Of a stretch of DNA of 13,770 nt, positions 5,261 through 12,026 are shown piece by piece. The translations under genes and the position numbers were made by a program. The notes under the pieces were generated by a model. It made no database searches and was not told where the DNA came from. It saw only the letters and a program-made list of their open reading frames with translations. The stretch's first letter is position 1; each line of letters begins with the position of its first letter. The stretch is from Candidatus Brocadiaceae bacterium (GTDB lineage Bacteria; Planctomycetota; Brocadiia; Brocadiales; Bathyanammoxibiaceae), in assembly GCA_030018855.1 (NCBI GenBank), contig JASEHG010000031.1, positions 1-13,770 of the forward strand. Reading direction: 5' to 3'.

Positions 5261-6970
5261 ATGTACATACTGGGTATCTCTGCCTATTACCACGATTCAG
5301 CGGCCGCTCTAATAAAAGATGGCAGGGTGGTAGCCGCCGTAGAGGAAGAAAGGCTCTCCAGGATAAAACACGATAATGGCTTCCCAACGAAGGCCATAGA
5401 GTACTGCCTGGCCCAGGAAGGCGTCTCTATTAACGACGTGGATTATGTAGTATTCTACGAGAAACCCTTCCTTAAGTTTGAAAGAATACTGATGACCAGC
5501 TTTGGTACCTTTCCCTCCTCCTACCGCTTCTTCAGGGAGGCTATGCTAAACATGCTGAAGGAGAAGCTCTGGGTAAAAGAGCTTATCCAAAGGAAGCTAA
5601 AGTATCAGAAAGAGGTATTATTCGTTGAACACCATCTTTCCCATGCGGCCAGTGCTTTTTTTTGCTCCCCTTTCCAGGAGGCGGCCATACTTACGGCCGA
5701 TGGGGTAGGGGAATGGACGACCACCACACTGGGCATAGGCAAGGATGTTGAGATAAAACTCCTGAAAGAGATGCGATTCCCTCACTCCCTTGGCCTCCTT
5801 TACAGTACCTTTACCGCCTTCCTGGGATTTGAGGTGAATGAGGGGGAATACAAGGTGATGGGGATGGCCCCGTATGGGGAACCTAGATACCTGGACAAGG
5901 TCTATAAACTCCTAAGGGTTGCCGACGACGGTAGTTTCTGGCTGGACATGCAGTATTTTTCTTATCATTATTCCCCCGACCAGACCTTTAATGGCAATTT
6001 TGTGAAACTATTTGGAGAACCTAGAGGGAAATCCGCCTCGGGCGGAGATGTGGTGGACAAACATTATGCTGATATAGCCGCCAGCATACAGAAGGCCCTT
6101 GAAGAGACCCTCTTAAAGATGGTTCGTTATCTTTACAAGGAGACAGGGCTGAAAAAGCTATGCCTGGCCGGTGGTGTGGCCCTTAACAGCGTGGCCAACG
6201 GGAGATTATTGCGTGAGTCCGAGTTTGACGATATATTCATACAACCTGCGGCGGGAGACTCCGGAGGGGCCATAGGAGCCGCCCTTTATGTGTATCATTC
6301 CCTCCTGGGTAAAAAGAGGCAATTCATTATGGAACATGCCTATCTTGGGCCAGAGTTCAGACAGGCCGAGATAGAGACTTTCTTGAAGGATAACCATATA
6401 CCTTTCCAGTCCTTTGGAGAGGAAGAACTCCTGGAGACGGTAGCAGAAGCCCTCTCTCGGGGAAAGGTGCTAGGATGGTTCCAGGGCAGGACGGAATGGG
6501 GTCCCAGGGCCCTGGGAGATAGGAGCATCCTGGCAGACCCCAGAAGAGAGGAGATGAAAAACATTGTTAACAGCAAAATAAAATTCCGTGAACTCTTCAG
6601 GCCCTTCGCCCCTTCAGTACTGGTAGAAAAAGCCGAAGACTTCTTTGAGCTCCCAAAGGCAGAGAGACACTTTCCCGCAAGATTCATGCTCTACGTAACC
6701 CCCGTAAAGGAGGAAAAGAGGAAACAGGTGTCCGCTATCACCCATGTGGATGGCAGTGCGAGGCCCCAGATAGTATTCAAGGAACAAAATCCCCTCTATT
6801 ACGGTCTTATAGAGAGGTTCGCCAGCCTGACAGGGGTGCCCTTGCTTCTAAATACCTCCTTCAACCTGAAGGGAGAACCCATTGTTTGTACCCCACAGGA
6901 CGCTTTCAACACTTTCACAAGAAGTGGACTTGACCTCCTGGTTCTAGGCAACTGTCTGATAAAAAAATAG
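5261..6970 (+). CDS. O-carbamoyltransferase, NodU/CmcH family
   Basis: A 569-residue cytoplasmic enzyme that would transfer a carbamoyl group from carbamoyl phosphate, via carbamoyl-AMP, to a hydroxyl of an acceptor. The N-terminal Kae1-like domain starts MYILGISAYYHDSAAAL and holds EHHLSHAASAF (residues 123-133), whose His residues bind metal in this family, and DGVGEWTT. Further on are GEYKVMGMAPYG, LAGGVALNS and the hallmark GRTEWGPRALGDRSILADPR (about 409-428). The C-terminal YrdC-like part has LLLNTSFNLKGEPIV. Length is normal. Acceptor cannot be predicted. The start ATG at 5261 is 8 nt after the upstream stop, with only a weak AGG upstream. An oddity: residues about 257-263 (KSASGGD) are encoded by a TCCGCC-TCG-GGCGGA palindrome of the dispersed family, in a loop before HYADIAASIQ. 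Confidence 0.93.
   Translation: MYILGISAYYHDSAAALIKDGRVVAAVEEERLSRIKHDNGFPTKAIEYCLAQEGVSINDVDYVVFYEKPFLKFERILMTSFGTFPSSYRFFREAMLNMLKEKLWVKELIQRKLKYQKEVLFVEHHLSHAASAFFCSPFQEAAILTADGVGEWTTTTLGIGKDVEIKLLKEMRFPHSLGLLYSTFTAFLGFEVNEGEYKVMGMAPYGEPRYLDKVYKLLRVADDGSFWLDMQYFSYHYSPDQTFNGNFVKLFGEPRGKSASGGDVVDKHYADIAASIQKALEETLLKMVRYLYKETGLKKLCLAGGVALNSVANGRLLRESEFDDIFIQPAAGDSGGAIGAALYVYHSLLGKKRQFIMEHAYLGPEFRQAEIETFLKDNHIPFQSFGEEELLETVAEALSRGKVLGWFQGRTEWGPRALGDRSILADPRREEMKNIVNSKIKFRELFRPFAPSVLVEKAEDFFELPKAERHFPARFMLYVTPVKEEKRKQVSAITHVDGSARPQIVFKEQNPLYYGLIERFASLTGVPLLLNTSFNLKGEPIVCTPQDAFNTFTRSGLDLLVLGNCLIKK
6031..6047. repeat. Palindromic repeat copy inside the carbamoyltransferase gene
   Basis: TCCGCCTCGGGCGGA (6032-6046) has the same 6-bp arms as the TCCGCCTGAGGCGGA copies elsewhere, with loop TCG instead of TGA. 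The change removes a TGA triplet, though TGA would be out of frame here. It is read in frame as Ser-Ala-Ser-Gly-Gly (residues 258-262). Confidence 0.65.
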
Positions 6971-6973
6971 GAG

Positions 6974-7165
6974 ATGGAAAGATTCTTAGACACACTCAAG
7001 ATGCTCTTTTCCCGCTTAGGGATAATTCCTGAGCTCGTCCAATTTCTCATGGCCAGGAAGAAATACTGGCTTATTCCTTTTGTAATAGTGATAATCCTTT
7101 TTGGACTGCTCCTGGCCTTCGTTGAACTCACGGGGGTTGCCCCTTTTATATATCCACTCTTCTGA
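6974..7165 (+). CDS. DUF5989 (SxtK-like) single-helix membrane protein
   Basis: A 63-residue protein. The C-terminal 37 residues (ARKKYWLIPFVIVIILFGLL, then LAFVELTGVAPFIYPLF) fit DUF5989 closely: basic and aromatic residues before one membrane helix, then the APFIYxLF ending. Such proteins are regularly found just after NodU/CmcH carbamoyltransferases and correspond to SxtK of saxitoxin clusters. The gene starts 3 nt after the transferase stop; the sequence TAGGAGATG places a Shine-Dalgarno-like AGGAG right against the ATG, closer than usual. An in-frame ATG at 7001 is an alternative start that would leave the conserved part intact. Role unknown; probably a membrane partner of the transferase. 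Confidence 0.8.
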   Translation: MERFLDTLKMLFSRLGIIPELVQFLMARKKYWLIPFVIVIILFGLLLAFVELTGVAPFIYPLF

Positions 7166-7186
7166 AGTGGAGGCCTGATTAAAGAA

Positions 7187-8434
7187 ATGCGGCTAAGCTC
7201 CTATTTTAGTCTGGCAAATCTCTTTACCCTCTGCATCGGTGTCTTCCTGGCCTTAGCAGTCATAGAAGGGGCGCTAAGGATTATACCCAACCGCTGGCAG
7301 ATAGGGAATAAAACGCTAATCTTCAACCCCAACATAGGAGGGTTACCTTGTCCATCTCAAACATTTACCTCCAGTACTGATTGCTCCTGTGTAGAGCAGG
7401 TGCATGTGAATTCCCTTGGTTTCAGAGACCGTGAGCGGGAAGTTAAAAAAACTAACCTAAGAGTGGCCCTTCTGGGCGATTCTTTTGTGGAGGCCGTTCA
7501 AATAAGAGATGAGGAGGTTATCAACAGGCTCCTGGAGCAAAAATTTCCCTCTGTAGAGTTCCTCAACTTTGGTGTTGATGATTTCGGCACCACCCAGGAG
7601 TTCTTAATCTATACCTATAAAGTAAGAGATTTCATGCCCGATATTGTCCTGCTTTTCTTCTGTAGTAACGACGTAAGAAACAATTCTTTTATCCTGGAGT
7701 CCAGTACAGGACGTTACAAAGGAGGATTCTCCACCAGGGCCCACTTTCATAAGCTAGCGGATGGAAGCCTGGAATTCAAACCTCCTACACCCTCTCCTCC
7801 TAGCAGCAGGCTATGGAAGCTGGAGAAACACCTGTTGTGCGTAAGAGCAGCCGCTGAGTTCAGGCACAAGATGATGGTTTACAGGTTAAAAAAAGAGTCT
7901 GCCAGGCTTATTGGCTCCCAGGCGGGGTGGCAATACTATTGGCCACCACTTTCCATAGATTATGGCGCATTCCAGGAACCTGAACAGGCAGAGTGGAAAG
8001 AGGCCTGGGAGATTACAGAAGAGCTGCTGCTAAAACTCAGGGACACGGTAGAAGGTGATGGGGCAAAACTTGCGCTGGTTGTGCTGGCTGAAAAAATCTC
8101 TTTAGACCATGACCCCTTGCGTAGCATAAAGGAGGAGACTACTTTGTCCCCGCCCCCTAATTTTGACCCCAATTACATTGCCAACAGGCTAGAAACCTTT
8201 GCTAAGGCTAACGGAATAAGGTTTCTATCCCTGATACCCCATTTCAGGAAATATCGGGACGAGCACAACCTTTCGTCTCCTTATTGCTTCATTCCCTGTG
8301 ATGGGCACTGGAATGCACTTGGTCACAAGGTGGCTGCGGAGGTGGTGGCCCACTACCTCGTCCAGCAAGGATTAATACCCAAGGAGCTCGCCTCTCCTGG
8401 GGAAGGACCTAAGACCTCATGTACTGAACCCTAA
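7187..8434 (+). CDS. Membrane-anchored SGNH/GDSL hydrolase (SxtL-like position)
   Basis: A 415-residue protein with an N-terminal uncleaved signal anchor (residues about 8-30) and an extracytoplasmic SGNH domain. Catalytic blocks are visible: nucleophile Ser99 in LLGDSFVEA, a Gly block NFGVDDFGT, Asn161 in FFCSNDV, and the Asp-His pair D372/H374 in PCDGHWNALGH. Such enzymes remove or transfer acyl groups on lipids, glycans or carbohydrates. The substrate here is unknown. GGAGG at 7169-7173 lies 13 nt before the ATG, rather far. It follows DUF5989 by 21 nt, so it belongs to the same transcript as the carbamoyltransferase. In saxitoxin clusters a GDSL-type gene (sxtL) holds the same place. After the stop, GAACCC (8426-8431) and GGGTTC (8450-8455) followed by TTTCT might form a weak terminator. 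Confidence 0.85.
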   Translation: MRLSSYFSLANLFTLCIGVFLALAVIEGALRIIPNRWQIGNKTLIFNPNIGGLPCPSQTFTSSTDCSCVEQVHVNSLGFRDREREVKKTNLRVALLGDSFVEAVQIRDEEVINRLLEQKFPSVEFLNFGVDDFGTTQEFLIYTYKVRDFMPDIVLLFFCSNDVRNNSFILESSTGRYKGGFSTRAHFHKLADGSLEFKPPTPSPPSSRLWKLEKHLLCVRAAAEFRHKMMVYRLKKESARLIGSQAGWQYYWPPLSIDYGAFQEPEQAEWKEAWEITEELLLKLRDTVEGDGAKLALVVLAEKISLDHDPLRSIKEETTLSPPPNFDPNYIANRLETFAKANGIRFLSLIPHFRKYRDEHNLSSPYCFIPCDGHWNALGHKVAAEVVAHYLVQQGLIPKELASPGEGPKTSCTEP

Positions 8435-8486
8435 ACCACATACCTTACTGGGTTCTTTCTACCGCCCTTTCAATTGGCCTACGGGA

Positions 8487-8515
8487 TTGACAAGACGTTT
8501 ATGAATTGGTAGAAT
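8487..8515 (+). promoter_or_regulatory. Sigma70-type promoter for the M50-scpA transcript
   Basis: TTGACA (8487-8492), a spacer of exactly 17 nt, then TAGAAT (8510-8515). The -35 is perfect and the -10 has five of six consensus bases. It lies in the only sizeable gap (8435-8545) between the SGNH gene and the peptidase gene. Transcription would start near 8522, giving a leader of about 24 nt before the ATA start at 8546, with AAAAGGGG (8532-8539) as ribosome binding site. Confidence 0.75.
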
Positions 8516-8545
8516 CTGCCCAATTCTTATGAAAAGGGGACGTCC

Positions 8546-9172
8546 ATAGACCTACAGGGATTATTTATACTCTTACCTGCGATAGCGATTGCTATAACCG
8601 TACATGAGTTCAGCCATGCCTGGATGGCTAACCGCCTGGGAGACCCCACTGCCAGGCTTGAAGGGCGTTTAACCCTTAATCCGATGGCCCACCTGGACCC
8701 CATCGGTACCCTCTGCCTCTTCCTGGCTTACTTCGGCTGGGGAAGGCCCGTCCCGGTAAATACCTCCAACTTCAAGCATCCCCTTCGGGACGATATGTTC
8801 GTCTCGGCCTGCGGCCCTTTATCCAATTTCCTTACGGCCTTTCTCCTGGCCCTCTTTTTCAAACTCTCCCTGAGATTTCATCTCCTTACGCCACATAGCT
8901 ATTTCTACGACGTCCTGAGACTGGGCCTGGTCATCAACCTCTCCCTCTGCTTCTTCAACCTCATACCCCTTTATCCCCTTGACGGGTCGCACATCCTCAG
9001 GGGGCTGCTCCCCAGGAGTATGATACCAGGATATGACCATCTCAGCAGTTATAGCCCTTTTCTCCTCTTGAGCCTGGTGGCCATGGGGTCTATCTTCCAG
9101 GTGCCGGTGCTGGGGAACATTATGGGACCACCCATTCGTTTCTTTAGCCGTCTTTTCATTAGCATCTTATGA
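8546..9172 (+). CDS. Site-2-protease-like M50 zinc metallopeptidase with probable ATA start
   Basis: A polytopic membrane protein of about 208 residues, a short FtsH-independent site-2-protease-like M50 peptidase. The zinc site is HEFSH (residues 20-24 counted from 8546) plus NLIPLYPLDGSH (138-149, third ligand Asp146). HPLRDDMFVSACGP also fits. The first ATG in this frame, at 8624, lies just after HEFSH and would remove the catalytic motif, so it cannot be the true start. Upstream to the in-frame stop at 8510 there is no ATG, GTG or TTG. ATA at 8546 gives the normal family N-terminus (x-DLQGLFILLPAIAIAITV) and has AAAAGGGG 6 nt before it. An out-of-frame mini-ORF (ATG 8529, MKRGRP, TAG 8547) overlaps it. 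A one-base error in the AAAAGGGG run would instead give an ATG start at 8529. The 3' end overlaps scpA by 4 nt (ATGA). Substrate unknown. Confidence 0.85.
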   Translation: MDLQGLFILLPAIAIAITVHEFSHAWMANRLGDPTARLEGRLTLNPMAHLDPIGTLCLFLAYFGWGRPVPVNTSNFKHPLRDDMFVSACGPLSNFLTAFLLALFFKLSLRFHLLTPHSYFYDVLRLGLVINLSLCFFNLIPLYPLDGSHILRGLLPRSMIPGYDHLSSYSPFLLLSLVAMGSIFQVPVLGNIMGPPIRFFSRLFISIL

Positions 9173-9942
9173 GCCAAACAGCAGAATATAAAGTAGAGTT
9201 AGAGATATACAATGGTCCACTAGACCTGCTCCTTTACCTCATCAAGAGGGAAGAGGTGGACATATACGATATCCCGATAGCCAGGATTACCGAACATTAC
9301 CTGGCTTACCTTGAAACGCTGGAGAGATTAGACCCCGCCCTGGTAGGTGACTTCCTGGTCATGGCCGCAACCCTGATGCACATCAAGAGCCAGATGCTCC
9401 TGCCGTTACCCCCCGAAGAGGAGGAGGAAGACCCCAGGTGGGAACTGGTCAAACAGCTCCTGGAATACAAGAAATTCAAGGAGGCCGCCTCCGAGTTGGA
9501 AGGGTTCAGGGAGGAAAGGGAAAAGAAGTTTGCCAGAACCGTAAGGCCCTTAGCAGAATACGCCCCAGACCAGGAGGAAGAAAATTTGTCCCTGGAAGAG
9601 GCTAACCCCTGGGAACTCTTGAGCCTTTATACCCGCCTCCTCAAAGAGACCCTCCTGGAGATGCCTGCCGTCATTACCCTGGAGGGTACACCAGTAGAAG
9701 AGTACATGGACCATATCACCGAAAGACTCAGATACCAGGGAGTCTTCGGTTTTATTGAACTCCTCCCCCCTCCCCCGAGAAGGAGGATTGAGGTAGTAGG
9801 GGCCTTACTGGCCCTGTTAGAGCTGGTGCGGTTGTTGAAGGCAAGGGTAAAGCAGGAAGCTGCCTCTGCGGATATAGAAATAGCCCGGGGGGCACAATTC
9901 CTCCTCCCGGAACAAGGCCCACAGACCGTAGGGGTAAAATGA
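9169..9942 (+). CDS. scpA: Segregation and condensation protein ScpA
   Basis: A 257-residue kleisin that bridges the heads of the SMC dimer and recruits ScpB for chromosome condensation and segregation. The N-terminal domain is classical: YKVELEIYNGPLDLLLYLIK (residues 6-25), REEVDIYDIPIARITEHYL, then VMAATLMHIKSQMLLP, followed by an acidic linker and a C-terminal winged helix that binds the SMC head. Length is normal. The ATG overlaps the peptidase stop (ATGA at 9169-9172), indicating translational coupling. scpB, commonly next to scpA, is not here. Pairing of an M50 peptidase gene with scpA occurs in many bacteria. Confidence 0.93.
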   Translation: MSQTAEYKVELEIYNGPLDLLLYLIKREEVDIYDIPIARITEHYLAYLETLERLDPALVGDFLVMAATLMHIKSQMLLPLPPEEEEEDPRWELVKQLLEYKKFKEAASELEGFREEREKKFARTVRPLAEYAPDQEEENLSLEEANPWELLSLYTRLLKETLLEMPAVITLEGTPVEEYMDHITERLRYQGVFGFIELLPPPPRRRIEVVGALLALLELVRLLKARVKQEAASADIEIARGAQFLLPEQGPQTVGVK

Positions 9943-9982
9943 ACAAAGGAAGCCTTGCCACTACGAGGGCTGGGAGACTCAG

Positions 9983-10156
9983 ATGATAGACAAAGAACTC
10001 CTGGAAATACTGGCCTGCCCCCTCTGTAAGACAGAGGTAAAGTTGGAAGGAGAAAAAATAGTCTGCACCCGGTGCGGCAGGCGGTACCCAATCAAGGATG
10101 ACATCCCAATAATGCTCGTGGAAGAGGCCGAAATGCCCGAGAAGAAGGGATTATAA
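9983..10156 (+). CDS. Trm112-like/YcaR-type zinc-ribbon small protein
   Basis: A 57-residue ORF starting MIDKELLEILACPLCK and ending MPEKKGL. Four cysteines in two pairs (Cys12-x2-Cys15 and Cys28-x2-Cys31) make a zinc ribbon, and CGRRYPIKDDIPIML is the family's typical end. Eukaryotic and archaeal Trm112 activates several methyltransferases; the role of the bacterial proteins is less certain. GGGAG (9972-9976) sits 6 nt before the ATG. It lies 40 nt after scpA, so it probably shares that transcript. In some Gram-negative bacteria such genes neighbour lipid A genes (lpxK, kdsB); here lpxB is in the window but not adjacent. Confidence 0.88.
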   Translation: MIDKELLEILACPLCKTEVKLEGEKIVCTRCGRRYPIKDDIPIMLVEEAEMPEKKGL

Positions 10157-10168
10157 ATTGAAGGCTTG

Positions 10169-10183
10169 TCCGCCTGAGGCGGA
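10169..10183. repeat. Intergenic palindromic repeat copy before yidC
   Basis: TCCGCCTGAGGCGGA, a perfect 6-bp-arm hairpin identical to the copies at 4120-4134 and 13216-13230. It begins 12 nt after the Trm112-like stop and could serve as a terminator stem, but no T run follows. The remaining gap to yidC (10184-10324) holds AT-rich remnants, a likely promoter and, at 10309-10320, AGGCGGACACGC, which repeats 4028-4039 exactly and looks like half an element. Confidence 0.8.
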
Positions 10184-10237
10184 TTAAAATTTACAATCCC
10201 CAATTCGCAATCCCAGTCCCCCCCGCTTTTCCTCCCC

Positions 10238-10266
10238 TTGTAGCAGGAAGGTCCTGGGTGTATAAT
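10238..10266 (+). promoter_or_regulatory. Likely promoter of yidC-mnmE
   Basis: TTGTAG (10238-10243), a 17-nt spacer and a perfect TATAAT (10261-10266). Only three of six -35 bases match, but spacing is ideal and TG directly precedes the -10. Transcription would start near 10273, about 52 nt before the GTG of yidC. Confidence 0.55.
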
Positions 10267-10324
10267 TTTCCGATATCTTTAATGTCTTACTCTTTTCTAA
10301 AAGAACCCAGGCGGACACGCAACA

Positions 10325-12016
10325 GTGGATAGAAAAGCACTACTAGGGCTGGCCCTTTGCTCCCTGATTATGTTCCTTTACTATGCCCTCTTTCTACCCT
10401 GGATGTACCCCCCGGGAGAAAGAAAAGGACAGCCCACCCCTACAGAAAGGCCTGGAGTAAAGGCCCCCACAGTCCCATCCGTAGAGAAGAAAGAGGCAAA
10501 AATCCCTCCCCCCACGCCAGCGGCACAACTGCCTGCCCAGGAAGAGAGGCTGTTGGATAACATCGTCCTGGAGAACGAACTCCTGAGAACCGTCTGGACC
10601 AACGAGGGCGCGGCCCTCAAGGACGGTGAGTTAAAGAAGTTCAAGGATTACAAGGGACATGATGAATTATGCTTCATAAGCCCCATGGAGACCTCACCCT
10701 CCCCCCTCACAATAGAAGAGGTGATGGAAAAATACGACCTCTCCAGGCACCGCTACCAGGTAGTTGAGGTCACCTCCAAGAGGGTGGTCTTCCAGACCGC
10801 CCTGGGAAACGAGTTGAGGCTGACCAAGATTGTCTCCCTCCAGGAGGGGAAGTACCACGTAGACCTTGAAGTGGTACTGGAGAACCTTACCCAAGGCGAA
10901 CTACCAGTAAGATACTCTATTGCCTCGTCCACCCAGATATGTCCCGAAGGCACCCCTGAGTTAGACATGGCCTCGGTGGTAGGTGTAGACGTCGGGGGGC
11001 ATAGGGTCAAGCTCCTACAGAAGTCCCTGGGAGAACTCCTGAAATCCCCCGAAAGGAACGAGTCCCATGGCATAGCCTGGGCAGGGGGGATGAATAAATA
11101 CTTCGCCACCATACTAAGACCCCTCTCCAGCAACCTGGTCTCGGCAGTGGATTCTAAGGCAGTCCAGGAGTCCAACGACAAGAAAAAAGCCAATCTATGG
11201 GTAAGCCTCCACACCAGCACCTTCACCCTCCCCGCCCAGGGGGCAGAGAGACATGACTACACCTTCTTTATAGGGCCCAAGAGGGAGGATATCCTTAAAG
11301 ATTATAACCTGGAAAAACTCCTGGGTTTCGGGGCCTTCACCCCCCTCAGTAAGGCCCTCCTGAAGGTACTGAAGGCCTTCTACGGGGTCATACCCAACTA
11401 CGGCGTGGCCATCATCATACTCACCTTCTCCGTGAAGGTCATCCTCTTCCCCCTCACGCGGAAGAGTCAGATGTCCATGTACAGGATGCAGCAACTCCAG
11501 CCCCACATGGAACAGCTAAAAGAAAAACATAAGAAGGACAAGCAAAAGATGGCCCAGGAACAGATGGAACTCTTCAAGAAACACGGGGTCAACCCTATGA
11601 GCGGCTGTCTCCCCCTCATACTCCAGATGCCCATCTTTTATGCCCTCTTCCGCACCCTCCAACTCTCTTTTGAGATGCGGCAGGCACCCTTCCTCCTATG
11701 GATAAACGACCTCTCTCAGCCTGATAAGATGTATATAATGCCCTTCGCCCTGCCCTTCCTGGGAAATAGCATAAATGCCCTCCCCATAATTATGACCGTT
11801 GCCAGTATCCTCCAGATGAGGCTGATGCCCAAATCCACCGACCCCAAGGCCGTACAGCAACAACAGCTCATGCGTTTCATGCCTGTCTTCTTCGCCTTTA
11901 TCCTCTACCACATGCCCTCGGGGTTGGTACTCTACTGGACTGTCAGTACAATCCTGAGCGTTGGGGAGCAGCTCCTCATAAAAAGGATGCTGGCCAGCTT
12001 GAAATCAAGCCCTTAA
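10325..12016 (+). CDS. yidC: Membrane protein insertase YidC
   Basis: A 563-residue Gram-negative-type YidC that inserts and folds inner-membrane proteins, alone or with SecYEG. Residues about 5-27 form the first helix. A Pro/Lys-rich linker (29-75) and a large periplasmic domain (about 80-330) follow. The conserved C-terminal core contains YGVAIIILTFSVKVILFPLT (about 358-377), the cytoplasmic hairpin MQQLQPHMEQLKEKHKKDKQ, GCLPLILQMPIFYALF (427-442), ELRQAPF-like EMRQAPFLLWINDLS and MPSGLVLYWTVS. The groove position that is Arg in E. coli is Lys371 here, a conservative change. The start is GTG at 10325; the Shine-Dalgarno is poor (AGGCGG about 10 nt upstream, itself part of a repeat fragment). 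It is followed by mnmE after 10 nt. The usual rnpA, yidD and jag neighbours are absent. Confidence 0.95.
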   Translation: MDRKALLGLALCSLIMFLYYALFLPWMYPPGERKGQPTPTERPGVKAPTVPSVEKKEAKIPPPTPAAQLPAQEERLLDNIVLENELLRTVWTNEGAALKDGELKKFKDYKGHDELCFISPMETSPSPLTIEEVMEKYDLSRHRYQVVEVTSKRVVFQTALGNELRLTKIVSLQEGKYHVDLEVVLENLTQGELPVRYSIASSTQICPEGTPELDMASVVGVDVGGHRVKLLQKSLGELLKSPERNESHGIAWAGGMNKYFATILRPLSSNLVSAVDSKAVQESNDKKKANLWVSLHTSTFTLPAQGAERHDYTFFIGPKREDILKDYNLEKLLGFGAFTPLSKALLKVLKAFYGVIPNYGVAIIILTFSVKVILFPLTRKSQMSMYRMQQLQPHMEQLKEKHKKDKQKMAQEQMELFKKHGVNPMSGCLPLILQMPIFYALFRTLQLSFEMRQAPFLLWINDLSQPDKMYIMPFALPFLGNSINALPIIMTVASILQMRLMPKSTDPKAVQQQQLMRFMPVFFAFILYHMPSGLVLYWTVSTILSVGEQLLIKRMLASLKSSP

Positions 12017-12026
12017 GGCACGCAGT

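Noticed and set aside
4938..8434. Saxitoxin or related alkaloid biosynthesis
   Set aside because: Only the carbamoylation-type block is present. No sxtA-like polyketide gene, amidinotransferase or tailoring oxygenase is visible, and the four families occur widely without toxin genes.
8426..8455. Strong terminator after the SGNH hydrolase gene
   Set aside because: GAACCC/GGGTTC is only 6 bp with an 18-nt loop and a short T-rich tail, too weak for a separate call.
8624..9172. ATG at 8624 as the M50 peptidase start
   Set aside because: It would remove the HEFSH zinc motif and first helix, which are encoded upstream in the same open frame.
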